In this document: piece by piece, positions 63,108 through 64,000 of the stretch
How positions within the stretch are numbered: position 1 is the stretch's first letter
How the letters are laid out: each line of letters starts with the position of its first letter
Source: Leuctra nigra
Lineage: Eukaryota > Arthropoda > Insecta > Plecoptera > Leuctridae
Direction: 5' to 3'
Length of the DNA: 64,000 nucleotides
NCBI GenBank assembly: GCA_934045905.1
Contig: OW203762.1
Span: forward strand, 5,828,001 to 5,892,000
Notes under the pieces: model-generated
Database searches by the model: none
What the model was told of the DNA's origin: nothing
Seen by the model: only the letters and a program-made list of their open reading frames with translations
Translations under genes and position numbers: made by a program

Positions 63108-63146
63108 AAGCCATTTGAAATGCATGGAAGCCTCATGTGAATAAAA

Positions 63147-64000
63147 CCCCATAAAAACACTCCGTGTAAAAATACTAGCCGAGTCTCTTCAACTATAAAA
63201 AAATAGAAGAAATAAAAAAAATCAGCACTGAAAAGTAGTGATATCAAAAATGGGCCAAGTCAATACTTGATTTTAAAAACCAAAATATACTTGGCGCATC
63301 GTGTAGGTATAAATAGTATAGGAGTATATGCCAAAATCAAATGTACCTAAATATATAAAATAATACCTACAATGCTCTTAAAAACGATGCGCCAAGTATA
63401 TTTTGGTTTTTAAAATCAAGTTTTGACTTGGCCCATTTTTGATATCACTACTTTTCAGTGCTGATTTTTTTGATTTCTTATATTTTTTTATAGTTGGAGA
63501 GACTTGGCTGGTATTTTTACACGGAGTGTTTTTTATGGGGATATCACACATTTTTTTAGTTTATTTAAACAACTTGTAACACATATCGAAGCAACAATGA
63601 CTAATTCCTTTAAAAAAATAAGCCATTTCCAATTTGGTTACTAACAAAAGTTGCGTTTGGTACCAAAATATGCTTAAAGTGATATTCCATGAAGAAAAGC
63701 GAAAGATTCGTTCCAATCGGTCCAGCCGTTTTCGAGATATGGCATCACTTCCGGTTAGCAAAATGGCGGCTGAAATCACTGCCACCTAGAATTTATTTAT
63801 ATAAATGTTTTGTATCATTAAGCCTTCTGAATATGTAGTTATTGTAGTAAGAGGTTATTAAAGTCTGATTCTTTATTTTTATGACGTCATTTCCGGTTTC
63901 GGTAACAGTAAATTTTTTAGGCTTTTTAATTTTTATATATATGACTGTCCGAATCGTTTGACGCTAATTTCGTTCCGATTGGTTTAGCTGGTTTCGAGAT
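63147..64000 (+). mobile_element. Helentron-like element F, runs off the window
   Basis: Starts CCCCATAAAAACACTCCGTG after an A; a complete palindromic head of about 400 bp (arms 63147-63310 and 63375-63541, short loop); then GGTCCAGCCGTTTTCGAGAT with TGACGTCATTTCCGG at 63882 and a degenerate site near 63740 followed by AAAATGGCGGC. The right end is beyond the window. It interrupts the CR1-like LINE. Confidence 0.8.

Larger units (their letters stand above)
60715..63146 (+). mobile_element. CR1-like LINE, truncated, split by a MITE
   Basis: 5'-truncated within the endonuclease (begins near CKQFENMLHNISKERKPVLL) and cut at the 3' side after WKPHVNK by a Helentron-like element at 63147. Related to, but distinct from, the intact LINE at 25331-29423. 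Removing the MITE at 61875-62316 with one TTA restores a single frame through the RT. A 20-bp or so local duplication (ATGAAAGCCATTTGAA) near 63105 shifts the frame at its end. Confidence 0.87.

Overview
This is eukaryotic nuclear DNA, most probably from an insect. It holds split genes with GT-AG introns, is AT-rich, and is crowded with transposable elements typical of arthropods: a Penelope-like element, CR1-like and RTE-like LINEs, hAT, Harbinger, Tc1/mariner-pogo and piggyBac MITEs, foldbacks, a 5S-derived SINE and Helitron/Helentron-like elements. A hemipteran such as a planthopper would fit the repeat profile, but that is a guess from general character. No bacterial, plasmid or CRISPR content was seen.

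Two host genes are supported, both on the minus strand. (1) A TMEM127 orthologue (16727 to 6500) has four coding exons whose GT-AG junctions all keep phase and give a 252-residue four-helix membrane protein ending in PPPPYSP. (2) The last three coding exons of a second gene (59762-59521, 56027-55866, 22696-22436) join in phase and encode a helical protein I do not recognise. Its 5' part lies beyond the right edge. Its last intron is about 33 kb and is mostly transposons.

Layout: 0-6.5 kb, LINE debris and a hAT element carrying a Helitron-like insert. 6.5-16.7 kb, TMEM127 with introns holding palindromic foldbacks (one 1.15 kb long), an RTE 3' fragment, a 78-bp minisatellite, TIR elements, a Helitron-like element and a SINE3-type SINE. 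17-22.4 kb, a run of hAT, Harbinger and pogo-like MITEs, some nested. 22.7-35.4 kb, a Penelope-like element split by a mariner-type MITE, by a nearly intact CR1-like LINE, and by a Helentron-like element that contains a second copy of itself. 38.5-41.7 kb, another Helentron-like element with a second Helitron-like family inside it. 43.4-53.8 kb, a reverse Helentron-like element split by a degenerate minus-strand RTE, which is itself split by a 5'-truncated plus-strand RTE with a perfect 8-bp target duplication. 54.4-60.2 kb, a further Helitron-like copy, a piggyBac-like element with a nested hAT MITE, and foldbacks around the gene-2 exons. 60.7 kb to the end, a second CR1-like LINE split by a Harbinger-type MITE and closed by one more Helentron-like copy.

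The most unusual content is the Helentron-like family (at least five copies). Its members have a TC-type 5' end, a palindromic head, a subterminal inverted repeat (CAGCCAAGTC), a 3' hairpin abutting CTRR, and a body built of repeats that each carry a CRE-ETS composite (TGACGTCACTTCCGG), often followed by a YY1-like ATGGCGGC. About 28 such sites lie in the window. No Rep/helicase gene is present, so the copies seen are non-autonomous.
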